A stretch of DNA of 64,000 nucleotides from Corynebacterium urogenitale (GTDB lineage Bacteria; Actinomycetota; Actinomycetes; Mycobacteriales; Mycobacteriaceae): the NCBI RefSeq assembly GCF_009026825.1, contig NZ_CP045032.1, positions 2,170,001 to 2,234,000 of the forward strand, read 5' to 3'. The notes under the pieces are model-generated. The model was not told where the DNA came from. It ran no database searches and saw nothing but the letters and a program-made list of their open reading frames with translations. Shown here piece by piece: positions 47,287-55,004 of this stretch; within the stretch, counting starts at the first letter, position 1, and each line of letters opens with the position of its first letter. Position numbers and translations under genes: made by a program.

Positions 47287-48201
47287 TCACACTGGGTTCG
47301 CCGCTCGCGGCGCACCCATCCCCGGATCGATCTTCGTCGGCCCGTCTTTGCCAGGGCGGATGTCGAACTCGATCGGCGCCGCGCCCAGCAGCAGGTATGC
47401 CTGCTCCGGGGTGTAGCCGAAAGTCGTCAGGTAGTCGATGGCATGCAGGATCGCCCGCTGGTACGCCAAGTGGGAGTCGAGGTATCGCTGCTCCCCCTCC
47501 AAGGTGACGGAGGTACCACTGAAGGCCAGCCACTCCGAATAATCGGGCCCGGCCTTGCCCGGCATGAAGATCGCATTTTCCTCCACGCCGTACGTGGCCA
47601 TTCCGCCCTTGATGATGTCTACGTGCAACTCCATGAAGCCGCCCATTTCAATGGCTCCACAGAAGGTGATCTCTCCATCACCTTGGGAGAAGTGCAGGTC
47701 GCCGAAGGAGAGGTTCGCACCGTCCACGAAGACCGGGTAGAAGACGCGTGTTCCCTTCGTCAGGTTCTTAATGTCCTGGTTACCGCCATTTTCTCGCGGT
47801 GGTGCGGTGCGCGCAGCCTCCGCCGCAACGCGCGCGAATTGCTCCTCGCTCAAAGAACCGAGGATCGCCCCATCCGGCTCCGGTGGCAGCGCCAGCGGCC
47901 CTTCCTCGTTCGGGATCGGTCCGATGTCCACGATGTCCACAATCAGCAGATCTCCGGGCTCGGCTCCCTCGATATGAAAAGGGCCGGTGAGGGTATGGAC
48001 AGTGTGCAGCGGCGCGTCGCGGATGTCCTCGGCGGAATCATCGTTCTTGATGAAGCCATCGAACCACTCGCGGCAGTCCGCCCGGAATGTCGTGCCCGGT
48101 TTGATGGTGGCCACCGGCGGAATTTCCGGGTGCCAGCGGTTGTGCCCCAGCTTCTGCCAACGTTCACGGCGGAGACGATCTTGGGCGCGGGTTCGGCACA
48201 T
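47287..48201 (-). CDS. fmdA: Shortened acetamidase/formamidase (FmdA/AmdA) family protein
   Basis: A 304-residue protein of the acetamidase/formamidase family, which hydrolyses short amides to ammonia and acid. GHNRWHPEIPPVATIKPG, NDDSAEDIRDAPL, SQGDGEITFCGAIEMGG and EQAYLLLGAAPIEFDI are clear family segments. From memory, members are about 400 residues. Here the normal N-terminus of about 20 residues, an internal block after VDIVDIGPIPNEEG and the strip near the C-terminus (GRISGVVDIPNAC-like) are missing. The gene overlaps fmdB by 259 bp in another frame. It may be decayed or a minimal form. Confidence 0.6.
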   Translation of the reverse strand: MCRTRAQDRLRRERWQKLGHNRWHPEIPPVATIKPGTTFRADCREWFDGFIKNDDSAEDIRDAPLHTVHTLTGPFHIEGAEPGDLLIVDIVDIGPIPNEEGPLALPPEPDGAILGSLSEEQFARVAAEAARTAPPRENGGNQDIKNLTKGTRVFYPVFVDGANLSFGDLHFSQGDGEITFCGAIEMGGFMELHVDIIKGGMATYGVEENAIFMPGKAGPDYSEWLAFSGTSVTLEGEQRYLDSHLAYQRAILHAIDYLTTFGYTPEQAYLLLGAAPIEFDIRPGKDGPTKIDPGMGAPRAANPV

Positions 48202-48293
48202 TCCGGGCAGTCAGTGATCCGCGGGAAGTCCGTGATGGAGTAGCGCTGCTCAAAAACCCCGCAGTCGGGGCACTGGTATTCGTATATCGGCAT
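47943..48293 (-). CDS. fmdB: FmdB-type zinc-ribbon protein, merged with fmdA region
   Basis: A 116-residue frame. Its first ~46 residues are a clear FmdB zinc ribbon (MPIYEYQCPDCGVFEQRYS, then CPECAEPAPKIVSAV) with four Cys. After about residue 47 it runs through the fmdA gene in another frame, and this tail looks like shadow sequence rather than protein. AAAAGGAG precedes the ATG at 48293. It looks like an fmdB gene that lost its own 3' end by a deletion joining it to fmdA. Confidence 0.6.
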   Translation of the reverse strand: MPIYEYQCPDCGVFEQRYSITDFPRITDCPECAEPAPKIVSAVNVGRSWGTTAGTRKFRRWPPSNRARHSGRTAASGSMASSRTMIPPRTSATRRCTLSIPSPALFISREPSPEIC

Positions 48294-48446
48294 CCTCGAA
48301 AACTCCTTTTGGTGTGTCTGCAAATTGACGCTACCGCCGCATTTGCCCACGTAGGAGCCCATCGATTGACTGTAAACAGTTCTTCATCGCCCAGTAACAC
48401 TTGCACCCCTGCCACCCGCTGTGGGGCGTCTAGTACTCTCGAACTC

Positions 48447-49766
48447 ATGAGTAATAGAAGGCGGCCGCGTCGCACCGTTCACCGCCGCGCAGCCCCGCCC
48501 TCTTCTTCGCCCGACGCCACCCCGTCCCCAGCCCCAAGCCCCCAGCCCAAGGCTGACACTTTCCCCTCCGTCGAGGAGGCGCCGCTGGTTACCCTCTCAA
48601 TCGTCACCTCGGGCATCCACCCCACGACAGCACGCCTGGTCGCACTGTCCGTGGTGTTCTACTCCGAGGGGCACGAGGAACTCGCCAGCTGGACCCGCCA
48701 CCTCAACCCCGGCGAGGATGCCGGCCCGTGGCACTTGCACGGCTACCAGCCGAGCGATCTGGCCCAGTCCTTAGGGTTCGTGAGCTCCTCCGAGCTGGTG
48801 CGCGAAGCACTCGACGGACGCACCGTGATCCTCCACCAGGCGGGCTACACCTGGGGCTTCATCACCCACGAGTTCAAGCGTGCGCAGCGCTCTGCGAACC
48901 GCGGCCGCCGCGGCCGCGGGCGCAACCGCCCCGCGCGCAAGGTGCCAACCCCCAACCCGGTGGAGATCATCGACACGCTCGCCACCGCGCGCCGCCAGTC
49001 CACGGAGTGCTACGATTTCCGGCTCCGCGCCATCGTGGACAGCTACAATACCGGCCCACACGCCCTGCAGGCTCCTGCCGAAGCCCTGCCGGACGTGGGC
49101 GCGGTGGCGTCGGTCGAAAGGGGAAAGATCGACCCCGATACCCTCCTAGAGGCGGATGCCCGCCTGACCATGGCACTCTACGATGCGCAGCTCAAGGCGG
49201 CGGGCGTGGGCGCAGGGATGATCGAGAAGATCGATCCCGCAAACCTCACCTCCGACATGTTCGGCCTGCAGCGCTCCAAGGTGCGCGTGGATGCCGCCAA
49301 TGCTCCCCGACCGCACGAAAACCCCGGCCCGTGGAAGCAGGGCGGCAAGCTCGTGCAGGGGATGGAGTTCGTGGTCAGCCCAGATGTCTCCGCGGAGCCC
49401 GACGAGATCATCGGGCGCGGGGTAGCCGCCGGTCTGGTGTACTCGGAAAAGCTCAACCGCCGCAGCTCGCTGGTCGTGTGCAACACCACCACCGATCTGC
49501 GCGGCAAGGCGATGCACGCCGAGCGGAAAAACATCCCGCTCATCGATGACTCCCTGTTCCTCGAACTGCTCGACGACGTGGAAGCAGGCACCGAGGCAGC
49601 CACTCCCGCCAGCCCGCAGGCCGGGGTGCGCCCCGCAACTCAGGGCATGAGCACCCCGCGTCGCAGCAACCCCCGCAGCAACCCCCGCAACAGATCCGGG
49701 AACCGCATCCCAGAACCTCAAAAGGGTGGGAATCGCCGCCGCAAGAGGCGTCGCAGCAACGGCTAA
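48447..49766 (+). CDS. DnaQ-like exonuclease-fold protein with BRCT domain, catalytic acids lost
   Basis: A 439-residue protein found at the position of the C. glutamicum gene annotated as a DNA polymerase III epsilon-like exonuclease. The N-terminal fold is recognisable (VTLSIVTSGIHPTTARLVALSVV), but the ExoI acids (DxE) are Ser and Thr; in the ExoII-like region HQAGYTWGFITHEF the Asp is Thr; and the ExoIII His/Asp is not evident. A BRCT-like domain is at the C-terminus (about 325-400: MEFVVSPDVSAEPDEIIGRG). It probably does not cleave DNA. The ends are Arg/Pro-rich and basic. Confidence 0.78.
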   Translation: MSNRRRPRRTVHRRAAPPSSSPDATPSPAPSPQPKADTFPSVEEAPLVTLSIVTSGIHPTTARLVALSVVFYSEGHEELASWTRHLNPGEDAGPWHLHGYQPSDLAQSLGFVSSSELVREALDGRTVILHQAGYTWGFITHEFKRAQRSANRGRRGRGRNRPARKVPTPNPVEIIDTLATARRQSTECYDFRLRAIVDSYNTGPHALQAPAEALPDVGAVASVERGKIDPDTLLEADARLTMALYDAQLKAAGVGAGMIEKIDPANLTSDMFGLQRSKVRVDAANAPRPHENPGPWKQGGKLVQGMEFVVSPDVSAEPDEIIGRGVAAGLVYSEKLNRRSSLVVCNTTTDLRGKAMHAERKNIPLIDDSLFLELLDDVEAGTEAATPASPQAGVRPATQGMSTPRRSNPRSNPRNRSGNRIPEPQKGGNRRRKRRRSNG

Positions 49767-49793
49767 GCAACCCGCTCCGCTACTCTGGGGCGC

Positions 49794-51107
49794 GTGAACT
49801 CGAAGCGAAGCAAGACCGGTATACGTCACCGCGCGGCCGTGCTGGCCGCTGACCTCGCCACGTGGGCGAGCAAGAAAACCGGACGCGGTTCGGGCGGCAT
49901 GATCGGCGGACTAATCGCGGGAGCGATCGACCCGAACCTCATGTCCTCCCTGGGTAACGGTCGCCCGGTTGCGCTGATCACCGGCACGAACGGTAAGTCC
50001 ACCACCACCCGCATGCTGGCCGGTGCCGTGCGAACCAAGCACAGCGTCGCCACGAACGAGGGCGGCGACAACATGGACGCGGGCGTCATCTCCGCACTGC
50101 TGGCTGGCCGCGACGGGGAGGCCGTGGTGCTTGAGGTCGATGAGCTACACGTCCCCAATATCGCCGAGAAGCTGGATGCCTCCGTGCTGGTGCTGCTCAA
50201 CCTCAGCCGCGACCAGCTGGACCGTGTCGGCGAGATCAACAAGATCGAGCGCACCCTGCGCGCCTGCGTGGATGCCCGCCCCGACATGACGGTGATCGCC
50301 AACTGCGACGACGTGGGCGTGACCTCCGTGGCATGGGACAGCCCCAACGTCGTGTGGGTTTCCGCTGGCTTCGGGTGGGTTGGCGATTCCACCTCCTGCC
50401 CACGCACCGGCGGCGCGATCATCCACGAAAAGCGCGCCGATGGCATCCTTGACTGGTACGCCGTGAAGAAACTCCCCGATGGTCGGGAGTTCCGGCGACC
50501 GGAGCCGCAGTGGCGCATCACGAACGAGGGAATTATCGACGCCACCGGCCAGCTCCACCAGCTGAACCTGAAGCTCCCCGGCAATGCCAACCGTGGTAAC
50601 GCCACGCAGGCGGTGGCCGCGGCGGTGGCTCTTGGCGTCGAGACGGAGACGGCGATTCGGGCGGCGGAGCAGGTCGATAACGTGGCCGGGCGTTACTCCA
50701 CGGTCGAGTTCGAAGGCCGCGATGTGCGCCTGATGCTGGCGAAGAACCCCGCGGGCTGGCAGGAGGCGCTGTCCATGGTGGATCGGAGCGCGGATTCCTT
50801 GGTGATTTCCGTCAATGGTCAGGTCGCCGACGGGCAGGACTTGTCGTGGCTGTGGGACGTGGTGTTTGAGCACTTCGAGGACTTGAAGGTTGTCGCCGCC
50901 GGTGAGCGGGGTACGGACCTGGCCGTGCGTCTCGGCTATGCCGGGGTGGAGCACGAGCTGGTGAAGGACACCGTTGAGGCGATCCGTTCCTGCCCACCGG
51001 GGCGCGTGGAAGTACTGGCGAACTACACGGCGTTCCGGGACCTGAAGCGCGTGCTGGATCGCGAAGGAACGACGAAGGACGACGCTGCGAAGGGCGAGGA
51101 GAAGTAA
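49794..51107 (+). CDS. murT: MurT, lipid II isoglutaminyl synthase subunit
   Basis: A 437-residue Mur-ligase-like subunit that, with GatD, amidates the D-glutamate of lipid II. The ATP-binding loop is GTNGKSTTTRM (64-74), and the C-terminal DUF1727 domain includes VAAGERGTDLAVRLGYAG. The zinc ribbon that I recall in most MurT proteins (two CPxC-type pairs) appears reduced: only SCPRTGG carries a Cys, and the second pair reads WYAVKKLPDGREFRRP. The start is GTG. It is followed directly by gatD. Confidence 0.92.
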   Translation: MNSKRSKTGIRHRAAVLAADLATWASKKTGRGSGGMIGGLIAGAIDPNLMSSLGNGRPVALITGTNGKSTTTRMLAGAVRTKHSVATNEGGDNMDAGVISALLAGRDGEAVVLEVDELHVPNIAEKLDASVLVLLNLSRDQLDRVGEINKIERTLRACVDARPDMTVIANCDDVGVTSVAWDSPNVVWVSAGFGWVGDSTSCPRTGGAIIHEKRADGILDWYAVKKLPDGREFRRPEPQWRITNEGIIDATGQLHQLNLKLPGNANRGNATQAVAAAVALGVETETAIRAAEQVDNVAGRYSTVEFEGRDVRLMLAKNPAGWQEALSMVDRSADSLVISVNGQVADGQDLSWLWDVVFEHFEDLKVVAAGERGTDLAVRLGYAGVEHELVKDTVEAIRSCPPGRVEVLANYTAFRDLKRVLDREGTTKDDAAKGEEK

Positions 51108-51842
51108 ATGAGCGAGCTCACTATTGGACTGGTCCTTCCCGATGTTCTCGGCACGTACGGCGATGACGGCAATGCCTTGGTTCTACGGCAGCGCGCCCGC
51201 ATGCGTGGGCTGACGGCCGAGATTCACAAGATCACGTTGGGCCAGCCTGTGCCGGAGGGCTTGGATGTGTACACCGTCGGCGGTGGCGAGGATGTGGCCC
51301 AGCTTCTGGCTGCGGAGCACCTCATTGCGGATGGTGGCCTGAACCGTGCCGCGGAGGCCGGGCGCCCGATCCTGGCTATTTGTGCAGGTCTGCAGGTTCT
51401 TGGCCATTCCTTCCGCGCGTCCGGCAAGATCGTGGACGGCCTTGGTTTGCTCGACGCCACCACGGGCTCGCTAAAAAAGCGCATGATCGGCGAAATCATC
51501 AGTGATCCGCTGCTGCCGGGGATCACGGAGCCGCTCACGGGCTTCGCGAATCACCAGGGCTCGACGATCCTCGGTGCCGACGCAAAGCCGCTGGGTTCCC
51601 TGACGAAGGGCACGGGCAACTGCGATGAGGGCGAGCAGGTGAGCTACGAGGGTGCGCTGCAGGGGTCGGTCGTGGCAACGTACATGCACGGCCCCGCGTT
51701 GGCTCGGAACCCGCAACTCGCGGATTACCTGTTGGCACAGGCCATGGGTATCAGCGTGGAGGAGTTGCCACCGCTGGAGGGGTCGTTCGCCCGACAGCTG
51801 GGTGACGAGGTTGTCCAGCTGCGCAAGGAGCGCCTGCGCTAG
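51108..51842 (+). CDS. gatD: GatD, glutamine amidotransferase subunit of lipid II isoglutaminyl synthase
   Basis: A 244-residue class I glutamine amidotransferase of the CobB/CobQ type, which supplies ammonia to MurT. The nucleophile Cys92 is in LAICAGLQVLGH and the catalytic His194 is in TYMHGP. It begins at the base after the murT stop. The 3' end overlaps the convergent HNH gene by 4 bp. Confidence 0.93.
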   Translation: MSELTIGLVLPDVLGTYGDDGNALVLRQRARMRGLTAEIHKITLGQPVPEGLDVYTVGGGEDVAQLLAAEHLIADGGLNRAAEAGRPILAICAGLQVLGHSFRASGKIVDGLGLLDATTGSLKKRMIGEIISDPLLPGITEPLTGFANHQGSTILGADAKPLGSLTKGTGNCDEGEQVSYEGALQGSVVATYMHGPALARNPQLADYLLAQAMGISVEELPPLEGSFARQLGDEVVQLRKERLR

Positions 51843-53377
51843 AAGGGAATCGCCTCCTCCTGCTGCAGGCCGTTATTCGGGTACGTGACGAGGAGGCGGG
51901 CTCGCTCGGTAGCGATCTTCTCGACATCCCTGAAGCCCCAGATGTAGCCCAGGTGCTTTCCCTTGTTCGCTTCTTCGCGTGCGAGGTTGGCGACGAGCTG
52001 CACCCAGTCTTCGCGACGCGCACGTTCGGTGTTGTAGTTCGCGAGATTCTTCGTTCGGCGCACGGCGAAGTGCTCGAAGGTCTCCCGGCCAAGCACGCCT
52101 CCTGGTTCTGTGGTGACGGTGTGGCCGTCGCCGTGGGAGCTCCACGTCTCCGTGCCATCGGGGTGGAGGGTGACATCCCATTGCCCAGCGGTTTTCATGC
52201 GGTGATGCTTGCGGCAGAGGCAGTGCAGGTTGGCGGTGGAGGTTTCGGAGCACCCACCCTGAGGAGCCTCGTGATCCCACCGGTGGACGTGGTCGAGATC
52301 GCAGCGTTCGGCTGGGACTTCGCAGCCAGGGAAGCGGCAGTGCCCGTCGCGCCCCATTACGCTGGCCCTGATCGACGGTGTGGGGTGATAGCCCTCGCAC
52401 TTGTCGTAACCGGGGGCGGCGATGTGCGTGACGCGTTCCATCCACTGGGCACCAACCATCGCTGATAGCCATTGGCCGGCGGCGTGGATGGATCCTTCTT
52501 CCCATTGCTGTGCACTCGTCGCCCCTGCACTCGCACCGGCGTTGACTGGACGATAGATGTTCAGAGTCACCTCGGCGGTGGTTTGGCCGCGAACGAGCCG
52601 CATGAGGGCCTCGCCACGTGTGCAGCCATCGTGGGTTGCAACATACTGGATGGCTTGAACCAGCTCCGTCGAATCGATCTTGTTGAGCCGCAGGAAGAAG
52701 TCAGTGAACTCGGGCTTCGAGGAGTTCCAGTTCAGCTCGGGTTCCTGCACCTCAGGGGGAGGGCCTGGCGGCAACGGCTGATCCTCCTTCGGGCGCGCGG
52801 GTGGATGATGCTTGTCAATCACCTCCCGAGCGATCTGCCGCAAGCGCGTGACCGTCAGCGTGGCCTGGCACGGCCGTCTCGGCTGCAGGCGAGCGAGCAT
52901 ATCTTCCTCTACACTCGGCCGATGTTCCTCCGGAACGCACTCCACGCAATCGGCGATCGCACGCACGTGTTCGAAGGACAAGTGCCCTTGCCCCACATAG
53001 TGCGCTAGGCCGTGCCACTCCTCTAAGAAAAGCCCAACCAGGATGTACGGGAGCGCTCGGGATTCCCTGAGACCCATACGTACAGCCACACGAGAGACGA
53101 CATCAGAGACAACCTCCGTACGCTCCGGCGTACAGGCGCGGGCAATACGAAGATGGTGCTTGTTCAGTGCTACAGTGCTGGCGCTCAATGGGTCGTCTTC
53201 ATCCAGCACACGCCACGAAGGTTCGGACGGTCGCAGTAGTACCCGTTCACCTCCCGTCATTGTGCCCTGATCAGTCTCTCCGCCTTGCTGCTGAGACTCA
53301 TGTTGGTCTGCGCTTTTTCCTTCGCCTGTTGCTCCGCAAGAAGTAGCGAAGTCGGTAGTGAAGAGAAGGGTGTCCAT
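51839..53377 (-). CDS. DUF222/HNH endonuclease-type protein
   Basis: A 512-residue protein of the 13E12-like actinobacterial family, with a DUF222 helical region (about 40-330) and a C-terminal HNH motif. That motif is CRFPGCEVPAERCDLDHVHRW followed by NLHCLCRKHHRMK, with Cys, His and Asn residues for zinc and catalysis. Such proteins occur in many copies in actinobacteria, often with mobile-element-like spread, and their biological role is poorly known. ATG at 53377 is chosen for its GGGGAT ribosome-binding sequence and because it follows the upstream shadow region. It overlaps gatD convergently by 4 bp. Confidence 0.8.
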   Translation of the reverse strand: MDTLLFTTDFATSCGATGEGKSADQHESQQQGGETDQGTMTGGERVLLRPSEPSWRVLDEDDPLSASTVALNKHHLRIARACTPERTEVVSDVVSRVAVRMGLRESRALPYILVGLFLEEWHGLAHYVGQGHLSFEHVRAIADCVECVPEEHRPSVEEDMLARLQPRRPCQATLTVTRLRQIAREVIDKHHPPARPKEDQPLPPGPPPEVQEPELNWNSSKPEFTDFFLRLNKIDSTELVQAIQYVATHDGCTRGEALMRLVRGQTTAEVTLNIYRPVNAGASAGATSAQQWEEGSIHAAGQWLSAMVGAQWMERVTHIAAPGYDKCEGYHPTPSIRASVMGRDGHCRFPGCEVPAERCDLDHVHRWDHEAPQGGCSETSTANLHCLCRKHHRMKTAGQWDVTLHPDGTETWSSHGDGHTVTTEPGGVLGRETFEHFAVRRTKNLANYNTERARREDWVQLVANLAREEANKGKHLGYIWGFRDVEKIATERARLLVTYPNNGLQQEEAIPF

Positions 53378-53560
53378 GTTGTCGATCCCCTTTGCTGATC
53401 CCTCGGTGTCTACTTTCGAGGCCTTTCCCCTTACAAAAGTAACCCCTGAATTCAATGTGCCCATTCACCATAAAACACCCCTGGGACAGCGGACCCTCAC
53501 TGCCTCCATAAAATCGAACACATATTCGAACCCTCGAAGGTAATCCCTGCTTAGGGCGGG

Positions 53561-53962
53561 CTAGTGGCGTCGTAAAGAAAGCAGGGAGAGCGCCATCGGC
53601 ACCTGCAGAGGCACACGGGCGAAAGCGATCGCGCGCGGCAACATAGGTTTGTTGCGCCAGTCCCACGCCATCTTGATATTGCCCGGCCACACAGCGGCCA
53701 ATAACGCAGCGCCCGCCACACCCACCGCGGGGCGGGCATCGGGACGCGCGAACGTAGACAGCAGAGCCGCAGACATAGCCAACTCCGCTACACCCGAGCC
53801 GTACGTCCACGCCCGCTGCGAGCCGGGGAGATCGGGCGGCACCAGCGCATCAAAAATCGCGGGCCGAACGAAATGCAGCACACCGGCAGCACCGAATACA
53901 CCAGCCCACGCACCAGCACGGATTCGGTGTGCACGCTCAGAAGAAGTGTGTGAAGAAAACAT
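53561..53962 (-). CDS. DoxX-like membrane protein
   Basis: A 133-residue protein with about four membrane helices and the DoxX-family features GVLHFVRPAIFDALVPP, ELAMSAALLS and GNIKMAWDWRNK. DoxX-like proteins are thought to take part in redox or membrane processes; the role of this one is not known. ATG at 53962 is preferred, GTG at 53971 is possible. It lies downstream of recR, 18 bp apart. Confidence 0.75.
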   Translation of the reverse strand: MFSSHTSSERAHRIRAGAWAGVFGAAGVLHFVRPAIFDALVPPDLPGSQRAWTYGSGVAELAMSAALLSTFARPDARPAVGVAGAALLAAVWPGNIKMAWDWRNKPMLPRAIAFARVPLQVPMALSLLSLRRH

Positions 53963-53988
53963 AGCACCCACGCTACGCCCCGCAGCCC

Positions 53989-54618
53989 CTACAGCGCCGT
54001 ACGGCCAGCGAAAGCGCGCGACAGGGTCAGCTCGTCCACGAATTCCAAATCGCCGCCCATCGGAATGCCGGAAGCCAGACGGCTCACCTTCAACCCAGGG
54101 AAATCCCGCAACAAACGGCCCAGGTAAGCAGCAGTCGCTTCACCCTCCGTGTTCGGGTCCGTGGCAATGATCACCTCGGCAACCTCCGGCGCGGACTCCC
54201 CCTCGTCCACATCCGGCAATGCGCCACCCACGCGCTGCACCAGAGGCGTGATATTCAGCTCCTTCGGCCCGATGCCACCAAGCGGATCCAGCGCACCACC
54301 GAGCACGTGGTAGCGCCCACGGTATTCCCCGGTGCGCTCAATCACCTGAATATCCTTCGATTCCTCCACCACGCACACCAGAGATTTATCGCGCGAGGAA
54401 TCGGCGCAGACGCGGCACACCTCCTCCTGGGAGATGTTGTGGCAGATTCGGCAGAACGTCACACCATCCTGCAACCGGCCCAGCGCAGCCTGAAAGCGCT
54501 GCAGATCCTCCGGATCCTCATCCAGGAGGTGCAGCGCAATACGTTGGGCGCTTTTCGGCCCGATGCCGGGCAGCCGGGAGAATTCGTCGATGACGTCCTG
54601 AAGTGGCCCTTCGAACAA
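53989..54618 (-). CDS. recR: Recombination protein RecR
   Basis: A 209-residue DNA-binding protein of the RecFOR repair pathway. An N-terminal helix-hairpin-helix ([17 protein letters not shown]) is followed by a four-Cys zinc finger ([16 protein letters not shown]) and a Toprim domain ([17 protein letters not shown]). It is 3 bp downstream of ybaB, the usual dnaX-ybaB-recR arrangement. Confidence 0.95.
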   Translation of the reverse strand: MFEGPLQDVIDEFSRLPGIGPKSAQRIALHLLDEDPEDLQRFQAALGRLQDGVTFCRICHNISQEEVCRVCADSSRDKSLVCVVEESKDIQVIERTGEYRGRYHVLGGALDPLGGIGPKELNITPLVQRVGGALPDVDEGESAPEVAEVIIATDPNTEGEATAAYLGRLLRDFPGLKVSRLASGIPMGGDLEFVDELTLSRAFAGRTAL

Positions 54619-54621
54619 GTC

Positions 54622-54936
54622 CTAGAAGCCCATTCCGCTCATGCCCTGGGACAGTGGCCCCATCTTTTCCTGGGCGAGCTGCTGCAGCTTGTTGTTAGCG
54701 TCCGTGAAGGCGCCGAGCACCAGGTCCTGGAGGGTTTCGATGTCCTCAGGGTCAACGATCTTTGGGTCGATGGTGAGGGACTTCACGTCGCCGGAGCCTG
54801 CCATTTCCAGTGTCACCAGGCCGTTGCCTGCCTCACCGGTCACGATAGAAGCAACAATTTCCTTCTGTGCTTCCTGCAGCTGAGCCTGCATAGCCTGTGC
54901 CTGCTGCATCAGTGCGTTCATGTCTGGCTGGTTCAT
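54622..54936 (-). CDS. YbaB/EbfC-family nucleoid-associated protein
   Basis: A 104-residue DNA-binding dimer of the YbaB/EbfC type. It starts MNQPDMNALMQQAQAMQAQL and contains GNGLVTLEMAGSGDVKSLTIDP, both typical. It sits in the conserved dnaX-ybaB-recR order. The ATG at 54936 is preferred to the upstream start because homologues begin here. Confidence 0.9.
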   Translation of the reverse strand: MNQPDMNALMQQAQAMQAQLQEAQKEIVASIVTGEAGNGLVTLEMAGSGDVKSLTIDPKIVDPEDIETLQDLVLGAFTDANNKLQQLAQEKMGPLSQGMSGMGF

Positions 54937-55004
54937 TGGTGGAAGTATCCTTTCCTTTTGTGTGGCTCTCACGGCCATGTACTTGTGCCACTGTACCTGG
55001 CGTT

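Noticed and set aside
51839..53377. HNH protein taken as a mobile intron or homing nuclease
   Set aside because: It has the DUF222/13E12 arrangement with no intron or split host gene around it, so it is treated as a stand-alone gene.
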